Below, in pieces: positions 21,912 to 33,468 of a stretch of 41,579 nt of DNA. Below the pieces are notes generated by a model that was not told the origin of the DNA, did not search any database, and saw only the letters and a list, made by a program, of their open reading frames with translations. Every line of letters starts with the position of its first letter. The stretch's first letter is position 1. Both the position numbers and the translations under genes were made by a program. Where the stretch lies: contig NZ_MTIC01000033.1 in the NCBI RefSeq assembly GCF_001999765.1, positions 1 to 41,579 of the forward strand, given 5' to 3'. The stretch is from Sinomonas mesophila. Lineage in GTDB: Bacteria > Actinomycetota > Actinomycetes > Actinomycetales > Micrococcaceae.

Positions 21912-24098
21912 TCACCCCTCGACGCGGACGAGTTGGCCACGGCGGCGGCGCAGCAGCAGAATCCCGACCACGAGCCAGATGGCAAGCGGCAGAGCCATGA
22001 GCGGGTAGAACCATGGGTTCGAGGTCGGCGGAAGCGGGGCGCTGGCGTCGAACACCGGCACGGGGCGGCTCGTTGATCCGAGCCAGACCTTACCCTGCTG
22101 ATCGGTGGCCCGCTGCTGGATCGACCTCTGCACCGCGTTGGTCAGGCCAGGGTGCTGCTGCTCGAATGCCGTCTGTGTGACCTTGTTGAACTCCACCTTG
22201 CTGAAGTCGACTCCACCGGCCCAGTACGTGATATCGCGGAACCAGCCGTCCTCTCGAGTCTCGCGACGGGTGATGTTGAACTCCCCCTTCTGGTATGACT
22301 CCACGTACTGGTCGAACACCTGACGCGGGGACCATCGCTTCAGCGCCGGCCAGGCCGAGACATTGCCGGTGTTGATCAGGCTGGACAGCGCGCCGTCATG
22401 GCTGTGGCGTTGCCGGTACCACTCTGCGGCGACTCGGCTCAGGTAGACCCGGCGCAGTTCTGCATATTCCGGCGCCTGGTTGACCGCTTCCTCCACCTTC
22501 GGAAGTACCAGGGTGCGGTGAATCTGGGTCATGCCCGCGTCGGGGGAGGTGCACTTCGTGGGCTGGCCCTGCTTGCGGAGAAAGTCGGCCTCCATCTTCA
22601 CCTCGAGCGGTGCATCGACGATGTACAGGCCACCGTCCTGCTCATACACGGTCGCTGGCTTCGGCACGATCCACTGCCGCAGGTCGGTGCACCCCGCGGC
22701 CTCGCCCGCCTCGCCCCAGTACAGCCTGCCCGTCTCGCTGTCCGGGTGGATCAGCCGCGCGGAGTCCCTCTTCATCTGGAGGTCGGCCTCGAGCAGGATC
22801 CGGCCTACATCGGTCGTGCCGAGCTTGGCGTCGACGATCCTGTCGGGCTCGTTCGGGTTCAGGTTCACCCAGAACGTCGACTCGGGCAGGCTGAGCCAGA
22901 CGAAGAAGGCGTCCGCGCTCTGCACCACGGCTGTCTGCCCGTCGACAAGGCGGGAAGCCGAGCCGTTGCCCGGTTCGGCAGCGAAGGCGTAGGCCAGCTG
23001 CCCGTCACTGCCCTCAGAGAGGTAGCGCAGGTCCAGGGTGGAGAAGTCGATGCCGCCAGGATCGGTGCCCCCAGCCGGGGCATCACCGCAGGGGACGGCC
23101 AGCCCCTTGCCGACCGCCCCCTCCGGGCAGGGGCCGGCAAGTGCCTCACCGACTGCCCCCTCGGGGCCGGGGCTGCCTGGGGTCACCACGCCCTGTTGCT
23201 TGGCGACCTTCGCTGCCGCGTCCGTTCCGGTGGGCTTGCCGGCGTCCACCCAGTCCTTGTACCCGGATTGAAGCTCGTTCTGGTTCTGCCCCGGACTCGG
23301 CTGGTCGGTAACGAACTTCATGTCGTCAAGCTCGGGGAACCAGCCTTGAACCACTGGGATAACCATGTCCCCGTCCCAAGACCAGGTTTCATTCTCCAGT
23401 TCAGGACTGCACTCGGGGCAGGTGATCCGCTCAGAGAATCCCTTCTTGGTGGTCTCGTTCGCCCCATTGGCGTTGCGCTCCAGGGCGAGGGATGCGACCG
23501 GCTCCGAGTGCAGCCCGAAATTGGACCCATCCGGCGGTGTCAGATCGGGCTCGGCGCTCAAGTCCCAGATCAGGCTCGGTTCCAAGGTGTTCCGCCAGTC
23601 GGCCGCCTGCCCGTTCACTATGATCGGTTCGCCATTTAGGTCTACCAGCGTCCACTCGCCGGTCGCTTCGTTCTCCCGGTACACATCGATGATCGCGGTC
23701 TTGGTGCCCTTCTTTGGGATGCTCGGTGCGACGATGATGAGACGCACCCCTTTGGAAGGGTAGAAGTCGAAGGCCGCGACGTTGCGCCACCAGCTGACAT
23801 CCTCCTGGAGCATGGTGTGTCGGTGACGGTACATGAGAATCGGGATGTGCATGGGATCGGCCACGCGAACCTTCGTGAGCTTGAACTCCGGCTTTCTATC
23901 CGGTTCGTCAGTCGCGAGCGCCATCTGGGCCGGGGGAGCCAGGGTCGGCGTGTTCGTCACAAGCGACGCTCGGGCCGGTGGAGCTGCGAACCCAGTGAGC
24001 AGCACTGCCAGCAACGTCACGATGATCGGCAAGAGCTTGTGTGGCAGCGGCCGTCTCCAGGTCGCGAGAATGCCGCTGGGGCTGGTCGTCGGTTTCAT
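21912..24098 (-). CDS. large surface-exposed protein of unknown function
   Basis: A 728-residue exported protein, not recognised. The signal peptide (about 1-44) ends PPARA, and a single C-terminal TM (about 695-716) is followed by RRRR. The ~650 residues between should lie outside the cell. A CPEC pair is seen in ERITCPECSPELENE. The middle (~290-345) is a Gly/Pro-rich linker with the repeat PEGAVGEALAGPC/PEGAVGKGLAVPC. The second half has TDLRQWIVPKPATVYEQDGG-like segments and a charged helical region. LPPTS just before the TM is reminiscent of a sorting signal but lacks the Gly. Its ATG overlaps the upstream stop (ATGA). Confidence 0.75.
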   Translation of the reverse strand: MKPTTSPSGILATWRRPLPHKLLPIIVTLLAVLLTGFAAPPARASLVTNTPTLAPPAQMALATDEPDRKPEFKLTKVRVADPMHIPILMYRHRHTMLQEDVSWWRNVAAFDFYPSKGVRLIIVAPSIPKKGTKTAIIDVYRENEATGEWTLVDLNGEPIIVNGQAADWRNTLEPSLIWDLSAEPDLTPPDGSNFGLHSEPVASLALERNANGANETTKKGFSERITCPECSPELENETWSWDGDMVIPVVQGWFPELDDMKFVTDQPSPGQNQNELQSGYKDWVDAGKPTGTDAAAKVAKQQGVVTPGSPGPEGAVGEALAGPCPEGAVGKGLAVPCGDAPAGGTDPGGIDFSTLDLRYLSEGSDGQLAYAFAAEPGNGSASRLVDGQTAVVQSADAFFVWLSLPESTFWVNLNPNEPDRIVDAKLGTTDVGRILLEADLQMKRDSARLIHPDSETGRLYWGEAGEAAGCTDLRQWIVPKPATVYEQDGGLYIVDAPLEVKMEADFLRKQGQPTKCTSPDAGMTQIHRTLVLPKVEEAVNQAPEYAELRRVYLSRVAAEWYRQRHSHDGALSSLINTGNVSAWPALKRWSPRQVFDQYVESYQKGEFNITRRETREDGWFRDITYWAGGVDFSKVEFNKVTQTAFEQQHPGLTNAVQRSIQQRATDQQGKVWLGSTSRPVPVFDASAPLPPTSNPWFYPLMALPLAIWLVVGILLLRRRRGQLVRVEG

Positions 24099-24289
24099 GA
24101 GGCCACTCGTGTTGAGACTCGAGGTCGTCCCAAGGAAGTCTCCATGGACATCCCGACCTTGGCGAGAAATCTACCGGCGGCTGGCGGGGTGGCTGATGGA
24201 ATCGACCGGGTGGGAATCTGCCGACGCTTTCGCTCCCACATCTCACGGATCTCATCCGCGGTAATGCCCTCGACCTGGTTTTCGTTCAT
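24095..24289 (-). CDS. small protein opening the unknown operon
   Basis: A 64-residue protein, not recognised. It starts MNENQVEGITADEIREMWER, a charged helix, and continues into a Ser/Thr/Arg-rich C-terminus. No signal peptide. Reality is supported by the 4-nt ATGA overlap with the start of the large surface-protein gene and by GGGGG nine nt before its ATG. It could be a regulator or a cytoplasmic partner of the membrane proteins, or serve mainly as a translational coupler. Confidence 0.5.
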   Translation of the reverse strand: MNENQVEGITADEIREMWERKRRQIPTRSIPSATPPAAGRFLAKVGMSMETSLGRPRVSTRVAS

Positions 24290-24499
24290 ATCGTGGCCCC
24301 CACGCCAACGTTTCTGAGCGGCAAGACGTCATCTGATACAGGACACTCGAGTGCTCTCCTTCTGACCATGACGGACACTGCCGGGCGGTGTCGAGGGCCA
24401 AACGGCGGGATGTCCTGAATCTTGGGGAGTTGGTCGCTTTTTGTCTAACCAACCGCGCTGCAACGGCCCTCGAATCCGCCCCCCCGCGTCCTTGGAAGA

Positions 24500-24554
24500 T
24501 GACCCCGCAACGCAGGGACGTGACCCCGCATCGTTGAGAGGTGACCCCGCATGG
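24500..24554. repeat. intergenic 21-bp repeat array C (3 units)
   Basis: TGACCCCGC starts at 24500, 24521 and 24542, exactly 21 bp apart, with variable sequence between the cores. Here no gene stop codon is involved. Confidence 0.85.
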
Positions 24555-24571
24555 TGGTTCTCGGGGCATGG

Positions 24572-24605
24572 CGAAGGGGCGCACCGATCGCGGTGCGCCC
24601 CTTCG
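24572..24605 (-). terminator. perfect hairpin downstream of the DUF1540 gene
   Basis: A 15-bp perfect stem (CGAAGGGGCGCACCG and its complement) with loop ATCG lies about 145 bp past the DUF1540 stop. No T tract. Confidence 0.65.
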
Positions 24606-24749
24606 ATGGCATCTGTAGTTGTATAGCAGGCCTCTGGGAGCGGGACCGTCGGCAGCCGAGGCCTAGTCCTGCCGCGGTGTCCCCGTGTCCATGCGCTGCG
24701 CCGCCTCTGCCTCCCTGTCCTCCCTTGACCTGCTCCAGGACCGTTCGGA

Positions 24750-25043
24750 CTACTGGTGCTCGTAGGTGAGGCAGTCGGCGGCGTCCGCGCCGGGACCGAT
24801 CCTCACGTCATGCGCATTGCACATGAGGTGGTCGTTGTGGACGCACTCGCCGCGCTGGCACGCGCCCACATGCGCGAGGACCTTGGGCAGGCCGCCGAGC
24901 GAGGACGTGTCGATGAACGTCCCGCAGCTCGCGTGGTCCTGGCCGCCCGCGACGGTGATGGCGTAGGCGTTGCATTCGTGCTCATGGTTGAAGGCGCAGG
25001 CGTCGACACTGCAGCCGGAAACTTCGGTGACGTGCATGGTCAT
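24750..25043 (-). CDS. DUF1540 domain protein (two Cys-rich domains)
   Basis: A 97-residue protein with two copies of the small Cys-rich DUF1540 domain, in the pattern C-x3-C-x7-C-N-A...C. The first is VSGCSVDACAFNHEHECNA with a distal Cys in ASCGTF. The second is GACQRGECVHNDHLMCNA with a distal Cys in ADCLTY. Eight Cys plus several His suggest metal binding (inference). Strong GAGGAGG ribosome-binding site before the ATG at 25043. Single-gene unit; no functional partner visible. Confidence 0.88.
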   Translation of the reverse strand: MTMHVTEVSGCSVDACAFNHEHECNAYAITVAGGQDHASCGTFIDTSSLGGLPKVLAHVGACQRGECVHNDHLMCNAHDVRIGPGADAADCLTYEHQ

Positions 25044-25155
25044 GGTGTTCCTCCTCAGCCAGTGGGCGTTGTCAGGAATCTACCCCCGTGCGGACCGGAA
25101 AGAACCGCCGGATTAGCGCACGTTTTGGGTGCGCTTTCCCGGCCGATCCACGTGG

Positions 25156-25599
25156 CTAGTCCGCCTCGACGTCCCCGTCGACGTAGTACCAGCGCCCCTC
25201 CTCGCGCACGAACCGCGAATGCTCGCGGAGCACGCCCCGCGTCCCGCCGGGAACGTCGGTGTAGTGGGCCGCGAAGTCCACGGTTCCGTGCGCGTCGAAG
25301 GGGCCGCCCGCCGTCGTGCGCACGACGTCGAGGCGTCGCCACCGCGTCGAGCCGTCGAGGTCGAGCGCCGCCGGCCTCGTGGCCGGGTGCCACGTCGCGA
25401 GGAGGTAGTCGGCGAGGTCCGGGCCGCCGATCGCGTAGGCGCTGTAGCGCGAGCGCATGAGCGCCTCGGCCGTCGGGGCCGCAGCGCCGCCCGCCTGGAG
25501 GCCCGCGTGGAAGCGGCCGCAGCACGCTCCGTAGGTGTCGCCGGTGCCGCACGGGCAGCGGGTGTCGGGGTCGGGGCTTCCTGGGCGCATGCGGGCCAT
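25156..25599 (-). CDS. YchJ family protein (SEC-C motif)
   Basis: A 147-residue YchJ-like protein. The N-terminal SEC-C zinc motif is CPCGTGDTYGACCGRFH. It is followed by the UPF0225 domain with LMRSRYSAYAIGGPDLADYL, ATWHP, VDFAAHY and a final RWYYVDGDVE. The family is widespread; its biochemical role is not established. ATG at 25599 is chosen over ATG at 25590 because GGAGG lies 8 nt upstream of it. Divergent from purS; the purS -10 box lies only 15 bp away, so the two promoters must overlap. Confidence 0.88.
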   Translation of the reverse strand: MARMRPGSPDPDTRCPCGTGDTYGACCGRFHAGLQAGGAAAPTAEALMRSRYSAYAIGGPDLADYLLATWHPATRPAALDLDGSTRWRRLDVVRTTAGGPFDAHGTVDFAAHYTDVPGGTRGVLREHSRFVREEGRWYYVDGDVEAD

Positions 25600-25614
25600 G
25601 GTAAACGCCTCCGG

Positions 25615-25675
25615 TAGAATCGGGATGCAAGCCCAGTGCTTGCCCAACCACCCCCAAGCACAGGAGCCCGTTTCG
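25615..25675 (+). promoter_or_regulatory. purS promoter and leader with alternative hairpins
   Basis: The -10 box TAGAAT (25615-25620) predicts a start at about 25627. There GCAAGC-N5-GCTTGC (25627-25643) forms a 5'-terminal hairpin. The overlapping GTGCTTG (25636-25642) can pair instead with CAAGCAC (25555+100 to 25661), directly before the AGGAG ribosome-binding site (25662-25666). The two folds exclude each other. Confidence 0.45.
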
Positions 25676-25978
25676 ATGCCGCGGATCGTTGTCGATGTCA
25701 TGCCCAAACCCGAGATTCTCGACCCCCAGGGGAAGGCGATCGTGGGTGCGCTGCCGCGGCTCGGCTTCACCGCGTTCAGCGGCGTGCGCCAGGGCAAGCG
25801 CTTCGAGCTGACCGTCGAGGGCCCTGTTACGGACGAGGTCCTCGAGCAGGCCCGCAACGCCGCGACGACGATGCTCTCCAACCCGGTCATCGAGGACGTC
25901 GTGAACGTCGAGGTGCTCGCAGAAGACGCCGAGGACACCGCAGCCGCCGGCGCCGCAGCCGCGGGTGCCGAGGCCTGA
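25676..25978 (+). CDS. purS: phosphoribosylformylglycinamidine synthase subunit PurS
   Basis: PurS, 100 residues, the small bridging subunit of the three-part FGAM synthase. It has [18 protein letters not shown] at the N-terminus and [14 protein letters not shown] in the middle; the last ~18 residues are an Ala/Glu tail. It dimerises and links PurQ, the ammonia-generating glutaminase, to PurL in step 4 of purine synthesis. First gene of purSQL; purQ starts 2 nt after its stop. AGGAG is 9 nt before the ATG. Confidence 0.96.
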   Translation: MPRIVVDVMPKPEILDPQGKAIVGALPRLGFTAFSGVRQGKRFELTVEGPVTDEVLEQARNAATTMLSNPVIEDVVNVEVLAEDAEDTAAAGAAAAGAEA

Positions 25979-25980
25979 GC

Positions 25981-26744
25981 ATGAGCGAGACTCCCCTGAT
26001 CGCCGACCTCGGCACGAAAGAGGAGGCGCCGCTCTCCGGTGCCCGCATCGGCGTCGTGACCTTCCCCGGCACCCTCGACGACCGTGACGCCGCCCGCGCC
26101 GTCCGCCTCGCGGGCGGGACCCCGGTGGCGCTGTGGCACGCCGACGAGACCCTGGGCGACGTCGACGCCGTCGTCCTCCCGGGCGGCTTCTCCTACGGCG
26201 ACTACCTGCGCGCCGGCGCGATCGCGCGCTTCGCCCCGCTCATGTCCAAGATCGTCGATGCGGCGAAGTCGGACGCGAAGCTGCCGGTGCTCGGCATCTG
26301 CAACGGCTTCCAGATCCTCACCGAGAGCCACCTCCTCCCCGGCTCGATGGTCAAGAATGACCACCTCAAGTTCATCTGCCGGGACCAGGTGCTGCGCGTC
26401 GAGAACGCCGAGACCGCCTGGACCAACCAGTTCGAGGCCGGCCAGGAGATCACGGTCGTGCTGAAGAACCAGGACGGCCAGTACGTCGCGGACGAGAAGA
26501 CGCTCGACGAGCTCGAGGGCGAGGGCCGCGTCGCGTTCCGCTACGTGGGCTGGAACCCGAACGGCTCGCGCCGCGGAATCGCGGGCATCACGAACGCGGC
26601 GGGCAACGTCGTCGGCCTCATGCCGCACCCCGAGCACGCGGTCGAGCCCGGCTTCGCCCCGCTCGACGGCGACACCGGCGCCTACTCGACGGACGGCCTC
26701 GGGTTCTTCACGTCCGTCCTCAACCAGCTCGTGGGAGGGGCCAA

Positions 26745-26748
<4 letters not shown>
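25981..26748 (+). CDS. purQ: phosphoribosylformylglycinamidine synthase subunit PurQ
   Basis: A class I glutaminase, 255 residues, that supplies ammonia to PurL. Catalytic Cys is in LGICNGFQ, the His/Glu pair in MPHPEHAVE, and the oxyanion segment in [18 protein letters not shown]. The first ~20 residues ([20 protein letters not shown]) extend beyond the usual start at [11 protein letters not shown]. The ATG is only 2 nt after the purS stop, which supports coupled translation. Its stop overlaps the purL GTG by 4 nt (GTGA). Confidence 0.97.
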
Positions 26749-29060
<2,312 letters not shown>

Positions 29061-29084
29061 CGTCTCGGCGAGGAATTCCCCCGG

Positions 29085-29126
29085 AGGACCCCGCGTTCCG
29101 GCCCGCAGGCCGGCACGCGGGGTCCT
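29085..29126 (+). terminator. purL hairpin terminator
   Basis: A 12-bp outer stem AGGACCCCGCGT/ACGCGGGGTCCT and an inner CGGCC/GGCCG stem lie 24 bp past the purL stop. The GACCCCGCG arm resembles the 21-bp repeat core. Probably bidirectional with the convergent alcohol dehydrogenase gene. Confidence 0.75.
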
Positions 29127-29134
29127 GGCGCTTG

Positions 29135-30148
29135 TCAGCCGGTCCCGATCTCCAGGACGGCCGCGCCCGTGATCCGGTCCGCGGCGAGGTCCGCGAGCGC
29201 CCGGCCAGCGTCCTCGAAGGCGTAGGGGACGGTCGTCGTGCGGACGGGGATCTGCGCGGCGAGCCGGAGGAACTCCTCGCCGTCGGCACGGGTGTTCGCC
29301 GTGACGCTGCGCAGCTGCCGCTCCTGGAAGAGGTGCTCCTGGTAGTTCAGGGGCGGGATGTCGCTGAGGTGGATCCCGGCCACCGCGAGGGTCCCTCCGC
29401 GGTCCAGGGCGCGCAGAGCGGGCGGGACGAGGGCGCCGACGGGCGCGAACAGGATCGCCGCGTCAAGCTTCTCTGGCGGCCCGTCGTCGGCGTCCCCCAC
29501 CCACGCGGCGCCGAGCTCGAGGGCCAGACGCCTGGCCTCGGGCGACCGCGTCATGACGTACACCGTCGCCCCCAGATGCACCGCCAGCTGGGCGGTGATG
29601 TGGGCGCTCCCGCCGAAGCCGTAGATGCCAAGCCGCCCGCCGCCGGGGACCTCCGCCCTTCGGAGCGCGCGGTAGCCAATGATCCCCGCGCACAGCAGCG
29701 GCGCCGCCTCCCGGTCGCCGAACGCCTCCGGGATCCGGTACGCGAACGCCTCGGGCACGACGGCGAGCTCCGCATACCCGCCGTCGTCGTCCCACCCCGT
29801 GAACCGGGGTGCCACGCACAGGTTCTCCCGCCCCGAGCGGCAGAAGCGGCACTCGCCGCACGTGCCCCTCAGCCAGGCGATGCCGACCCGCTCCCCCGGC
29901 ATGAAGCGCCCGGCGTCGGGGCCAGCACCCACGACGGTGCCGACCACCTCGTGCCCCGGGATGATGCCGTGGCGCCTCGGCGCCAGATCCCCCTCGGCGA
30001 GGTGCAGGTCCGTCCGGCACACGCCGCACACCGAGACTCTGACGAGGATCTCGCCGGGGCCGGGCACGGGGTCGGGTCGCCGGCCGAAGGTCAGCGGCCC
30101 GACCTCACCTCCTGCGGGGCCCGGCACGTCCACCCACCATGCGCGCAT
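29135..30148 (-). CDS. zinc-dependent alcohol dehydrogenase
   Basis: A medium-chain NAD(P)-dependent alcohol dehydrogenase, 337 residues. Catalytic zinc ligands are in [14 protein letters not shown] and IPGHEVVG. The structural zinc site is the four-Cys group [15 protein letters not shown]. The Rossmann fold is [20 protein letters not shown]; the glycine motif GFGGSA departs slightly from GxGxxG. It is of the zinc-binding AdhA/YjgB-like subgroup (zinc-dependent alcohol dehydrogenase family protein). The start is ATG at 30148 (MRAWWV), 26 bp after the GH13 stop on the same strand, so cotranscription with the amylase is possible. Confidence 0.93.
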   Translation of the reverse strand: MRAWWVDVPGPAGGEVGPLTFGRRPDPVPGPGEILVRVSVCGVCRTDLHLAEGDLAPRRHGIIPGHEVVGTVVGAGPDAGRFMPGERVGIAWLRGTCGECRFCRSGRENLCVAPRFTGWDDDGGYAELAVVPEAFAYRIPEAFGDREAAPLLCAGIIGYRALRRAEVPGGGRLGIYGFGGSAHITAQLAVHLGATVYVMTRSPEARRLALELGAAWVGDADDGPPEKLDAAILFAPVGALVPPALRALDRGGTLAVAGIHLSDIPPLNYQEHLFQERQLRSVTANTRADGEEFLRLAAQIPVRTTTVPYAFEDAGRALADLAADRITGAAVLEIGTG

Positions 30149-30174
30149 GATGCCATTGTTCCCCCGGACCGGGT

Positions 30175-33100
30175 CTAGAGCTGGACGGCAGTCACCAGGT
30201 GCGTCGAGTGATCGTAGCGGAGGGCGAGGGGCCCGCCGTCGTGCGACAGCTCGATGTTGGGCCCGTTGGCCACCCCGTTCTCCCCGTAATTGACGTCCCA
30301 GGACCCGTTGAGCGCGACCTTGAACGAGTATTCGCCCGCCGTGAGCACGTCGAGCCGCAGGATCCACGCCTGGGCGCGCGCGTCCCACGTGGCGGCGGTG
30401 GCCGCACACTCCACGTCCCAGTCCCCGGGGCATCCGGCCTCCGACTGGTACGTCCCCGGGAAGTTCACCGAGTCTGGCTGCGCCACGGGCCAGCCGAACG
30501 AGAGCAGGTGCGTGGCCTCGTTGTAGCTGAACGTGAGGGGGCCACCCGGATGGTTCTCCACCGGGATGTTCGGCCCGTTGAGCACCCCACCCTCGCCATA
30601 GTTGACGTCCCAGGTGCCGTTGAGCGCCGCCTTCGCCGCATAGGAGCCAGCCGGGAGGTTGAAAGTCCCGCGCCAGACGCCCTGCGCAGCGTCATACCCG
30701 AGCTGCGCCTGGGGGCACTCGGGCCTCCAGTCTTCCGCGCAGCCCATCTCGGTGTTGAGCGTCCCCGGGACCGACACGGCGCCCGGCTGGGCGGACGGCG
30801 TCGTCGTGAGCGTCAGGTGCGTGTCGTGCCGGTAGGTGAAGGTGACCGGCCCGCCCGGATGCCCCGTCAGCGCGATGTTCGGCCCGTTGGGCGCGCCGCC
30901 GTCGCCGTAGTTCTCCGCCCACGAGCCGTTGAGCGCGGCCTTGAACTCCCAGCTCCCGGCAGGGAGATCGAGCGTGAGCCGCCACTCCTGCGCCACAGGG
31001 TCGTAGGCCGCCATCGTGGCCTCGCACGCGGGGTCCCAGTCGCCGGCGCAGCCGGCCTCGCTCTGGAAGTTACCGGCGATGGCCACGGAGAGCGGCTGCC
31101 GCGCGGGTCCCTTCGGGGCGTTCGGATCGACGGGCTCGGGCACGACGCCGGTCACGGTCGCCGAGGCGGCGGTGTGGCCGGCGTTGTCCAGGGCCACGGC
31201 CCGGTACTCGACAGTCGAGCCGGGGGTCATGCCCTTGGTCGCGTGGAACACCTGGTACGGGTAGGTGTCGTCGGTGCCGATGTTCTCCCAGGCACCGCCC
31301 GGCGTGTGGGCCTGGAACGTGACCTCGTAGAACGAGTCGGTCGGCAGGTCGGCGACGACGTTGAGCCGGGTGTTGTCGGCGCCCTTCGCGACGGGCTCGC
31401 CGAGCACCGGGACGGGCGCTGCCTCGGAGTCGGGGATCCGGCCCTGGGAGGCATAGACGACGGCGGAGAACGCCGGCACGGTGACGGCCAGCGACCGGTC
31501 CGTGGCGCTCTTGAGCCGCTCCGCCGCGCCGTCCCCGCCGTAGACCTTCTCGAAGGGCCGCTGGGCGATGTACGTCGGGACGGCCGCACTGCGCGCCTGG
31601 CCCGTGTTGTTCACGGCGACGACGTACTCGCGCTGGGACGCGGCGTCGATCCTCGAGAACGCGTAGACGCCCGCAGTCGTCTCCGCGAAGCGGTCCTGAT
31701 GGGCGCCCGTGCGCAGGACGGGATGGTCCTTGACGACCTGCGAGAGCTCTGCCAGGGACGTGTAGATCGGGTGGGACGCGGCGTAGCTGTCCTGAGCGTG
31801 CGTCGCCTCCGTCCCCAGGAGGTCGTCGGCGAGGTATTCGGGTGTGGTGGAGGCGAACATGTCCTGCCGAGCGAGCTGGTCGCCCCCCGTTCCCGTGAAG
31901 CCCTGCTCGTCGCCGTAGTACACCACCGGATTGCCGCGCGAGAAGTACATGAGCTCGTGGGCCAGCCGGTCGCGGGTGACCTTCTCGCCGTCGGGCGCGC
32001 CCGGGTTGTCCGCGGCAATGAAGGAGCCGATGCGGCCCATGTCGTGGTTCCCGAGGAACGTGGGCAGCTGGTAGACGTTCGAGTCGGCGTCCGTGTACCA
32101 GTCGTCGCCGAGGAAGAGCTTCTGGAGAGTTGTCGCCGGTGTCGACGCCGAGGCGTAGGAGCGCGCCGCCTGCTGGAACGGGAAGTCCAGCACCGCCTGC
32201 ATCGAGTTGGAGGTCGTGTACTTCGAGGTGACGTCCCGCGAGATGTCGAAGACCTCGCCGAACATGAAGAAGTCCTCCTTGCCCACCGAGCGCGCGTAGT
32301 CGAGCACCTCGGGGCCGAACGTCTGCCAGAACTCGTCGTTGACGTGCTTCATCGTGTCGATCCGGAACCCGTCGACGCCGAAGTCGCCGATCCACGTCTT
32401 GTAGATCTCGATCATGCCGTCCACCACGCGCGGGTTCTCCGTGAAGAGGTCGTCGAGGCCCACGAAGTCGCCGTAGTACGCGCTCTCTCCCGCGAAGGTC
32501 GAGTCGCCGCGGTTGTGGTAGAGCGTGACGTCGTTGAGCCACGCCGGGACCTTGAGGTTCTCCTCGCCGCCCTCGAGTACGGGTTGGTAGGGGAACGAGG
32601 TCGCCGGATCCATGTCCGGGAACGCGCTCGAGCCGGCGACAGCGGCGTCGTCGAACGCGTTGCCCGCGGCGTCCCTGTACGGGAACGCCGTCTTGTTGCG
32701 GTACCCGGGCCGGGAGCCCTCCTCGAAGCCGACCACGTCCGCGGTGTGGTTCGTGATGATGTCGAAGTAGACCTTCATCCCGCGATCATGGGCGGCGGCG
32801 ATGAGGTCCGCGAGGTCCTGGTTGGTGCCGAGGTGCGGGTCGATCTGGGTGAAATCCGTGATCCAGTAGCCGTGGTAGCCGGCGCTGCCGTCCTCGGTCT
32901 GGACGGCCTTGTTCTTGAAGCTCGGCGTGAGCCAGATCGCTGTCGTGCCGAGGCCCTGGATGTAGTCGAGTTTGCCGAGCAGCCCCTGAAGGTCGCCGCC
33001 ATGGTAGAAGCCCCGCGACGCGGGGTCGAAGCCCGAGACCATGCGGTCCGCTGGCAGCCCGCCTGTGTCATTCGCCGGGTTGCCGTTCGCGAACCGGTCC

Positions 33101-33318
33101 GCCATGACGAAGTAGTAGTTCTCCGTCCCCGCGTCCATGCGCAGTGAGTGCTCGGCGCCCGACGCGTCGACCGGCCCGGGCGGCGCCGGCGGCGGGACGG
33201 CGGTAGCGGGCGCGACGCCCGCCGTGAGCATGCCGGCGGCGAGGACGACGGCGGCCACCGCCGAGGCGGCCGAGCGGCGGGTGAGGGGGTGGGTGGGATG
33301 CAAGCGGCGGTGCGTCAT
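30175..33318 (-). CDS. secreted GH13 alpha-amylase/pullulanase-type glycosidase with three X25-like modules
   Basis: A 1047-residue secreted starch-active enzyme. The signal peptide (1-40) ends APATA. The GH13 barrel (about 65-500) has all four conserved regions: DIITNH (Asp186-His191), [10 protein letters not shown] (nucleophile Asp321), FGEVFD (acid/base Glu355) and FLGNHD (His425/Asp426). A beta domain and a fibronectin/CBM-like region (to ~740) follow. Three C-terminal repeats of ~97 residues (about 757-853, 855-950, 950-1047) each contain SEAGC-GDW-C and LNGSW-x2-NYG. They match the X25 module of Bacillus acidopullulyticus-type pullulanases. ATG at 33318 with AGGAGG upstream. A promoter with an operator-like inverted repeat precedes it. 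Confidence 0.93.
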   Translation of the reverse strand: MTHRRLHPTHPLTRRSAASAVAAVVLAAGMLTAGVAPATAVPPPAPPGPVDASGAEHSLRMDAGTENYYFVMADRFANGNPANDTGGLPADRMVSGFDPASRGFYHGGDLQGLLGKLDYIQGLGTTAIWLTPSFKNKAVQTEDGSAGYHGYWITDFTQIDPHLGTNQDLADLIAAAHDRGMKVYFDIITNHTADVVGFEEGSRPGYRNKTAFPYRDAAGNAFDDAAVAGSSAFPDMDPATSFPYQPVLEGGEENLKVPAWLNDVTLYHNRGDSTFAGESAYYGDFVGLDDLFTENPRVVDGMIEIYKTWIGDFGVDGFRIDTMKHVNDEFWQTFGPEVLDYARSVGKEDFFMFGEVFDISRDVTSKYTTSNSMQAVLDFPFQQAARSYASASTPATTLQKLFLGDDWYTDADSNVYQLPTFLGNHDMGRIGSFIAADNPGAPDGEKVTRDRLAHELMYFSRGNPVVYYGDEQGFTGTGGDQLARQDMFASTTPEYLADDLLGTEATHAQDSYAASHPIYTSLAELSQVVKDHPVLRTGAHQDRFAETTAGVYAFSRIDAASQREYVVAVNNTGQARSAAVPTYIAQRPFEKVYGGDGAAERLKSATDRSLAVTVPAFSAVVYASQGRIPDSEAAPVPVLGEPVAKGADNTRLNVVADLPTDSFYEVTFQAHTPGGAWENIGTDDTYPYQVFHATKGMTPGSTVEYRAVALDNAGHTAASATVTGVVPEPVDPNAPKGPARQPLSVAIAGNFQSEAGCAGDWDPACEATMAAYDPVAQEWRLTLDLPAGSWEFKAALNGSWAENYGDGGAPNGPNIALTGHPGGPVTFTYRHDTHLTLTTTPSAQPGAVSVPGTLNTEMGCAEDWRPECPQAQLGYDAAQGVWRGTFNLPAGSYAAKAALNGTWDVNYGEGGVLNGPNIPVENHPGGPLTFSYNEATHLLSFGWPVAQPDSVNFPGTYQSEAGCPGDWDVECAATAATWDARAQAWILRLDVLTAGEYSFKVALNGSWDVNYGENGVANGPNIELSHDGGPLALRYDHSTHLVTAVQL

Positions 33319-33352
33319 CGAGACCTCCTGGGGACGTGGTGCGCCGCCGCCC

Positions 33353-33390
33353 ACTATGGACGACGTCACACGGGCTGACAAGGCCTGTCA
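33353..33390 (-). promoter_or_regulatory. promoter and operator of the GH13 gene
   Basis: Minus strand: TTGTCA (33381-33376), 17-bp spacer, CATAGT (33358-33353). The -35 lies inside the inverted repeat TGACA-N5-TGTCA (33376-33390), a likely repressor site for carbohydrate control. Confidence 0.55.
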
Positions 33391-33468
33391 TGGACGCGAC
33401 CGGAATGACAGCAGACCGATCAGGAATCGAGAAGCGCGGCCGCTCTGGGCGCGAGTAGCGTGACGGAC

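Larger units (their letters stand above)
24290..24749. other. 460-bp region without a supported gene
   Basis: Between the unknown operon and the DUF1540 gene. It holds repeat array C (24500-24554), a strong hairpin (24572-24605) and, at 24300-24450, lower-GC sequence that should contain the operon promoter. No -35/-10 pair there is convincing. Open frames through the repeats code for nothing recognisable. Confidence 0.6.

Noticed and set aside
21930-22060. LPPTS plus hydrophobic segment plus RRRR as a sortase sorting signal.
   Set aside because: The motif lacks the glycine of LPXTG, the basic tail is followed by eight more residues, and no sortase gene is nearby. A plain TM anchor is simpler.
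24252-24584. A minus-strand frame with RCGVTS repeats.
   Set aside because: It is generated by repeat array C; there is no ribosome-binding site or family match, and it overlaps the start of the real small gene.
30199-33147. A 982-codon plus-strand open frame opposite the GH13 gene.
   Set aside because: The GH13 frame on the other strand has complete catalytic motifs; the antisense frame is a composition artefact.
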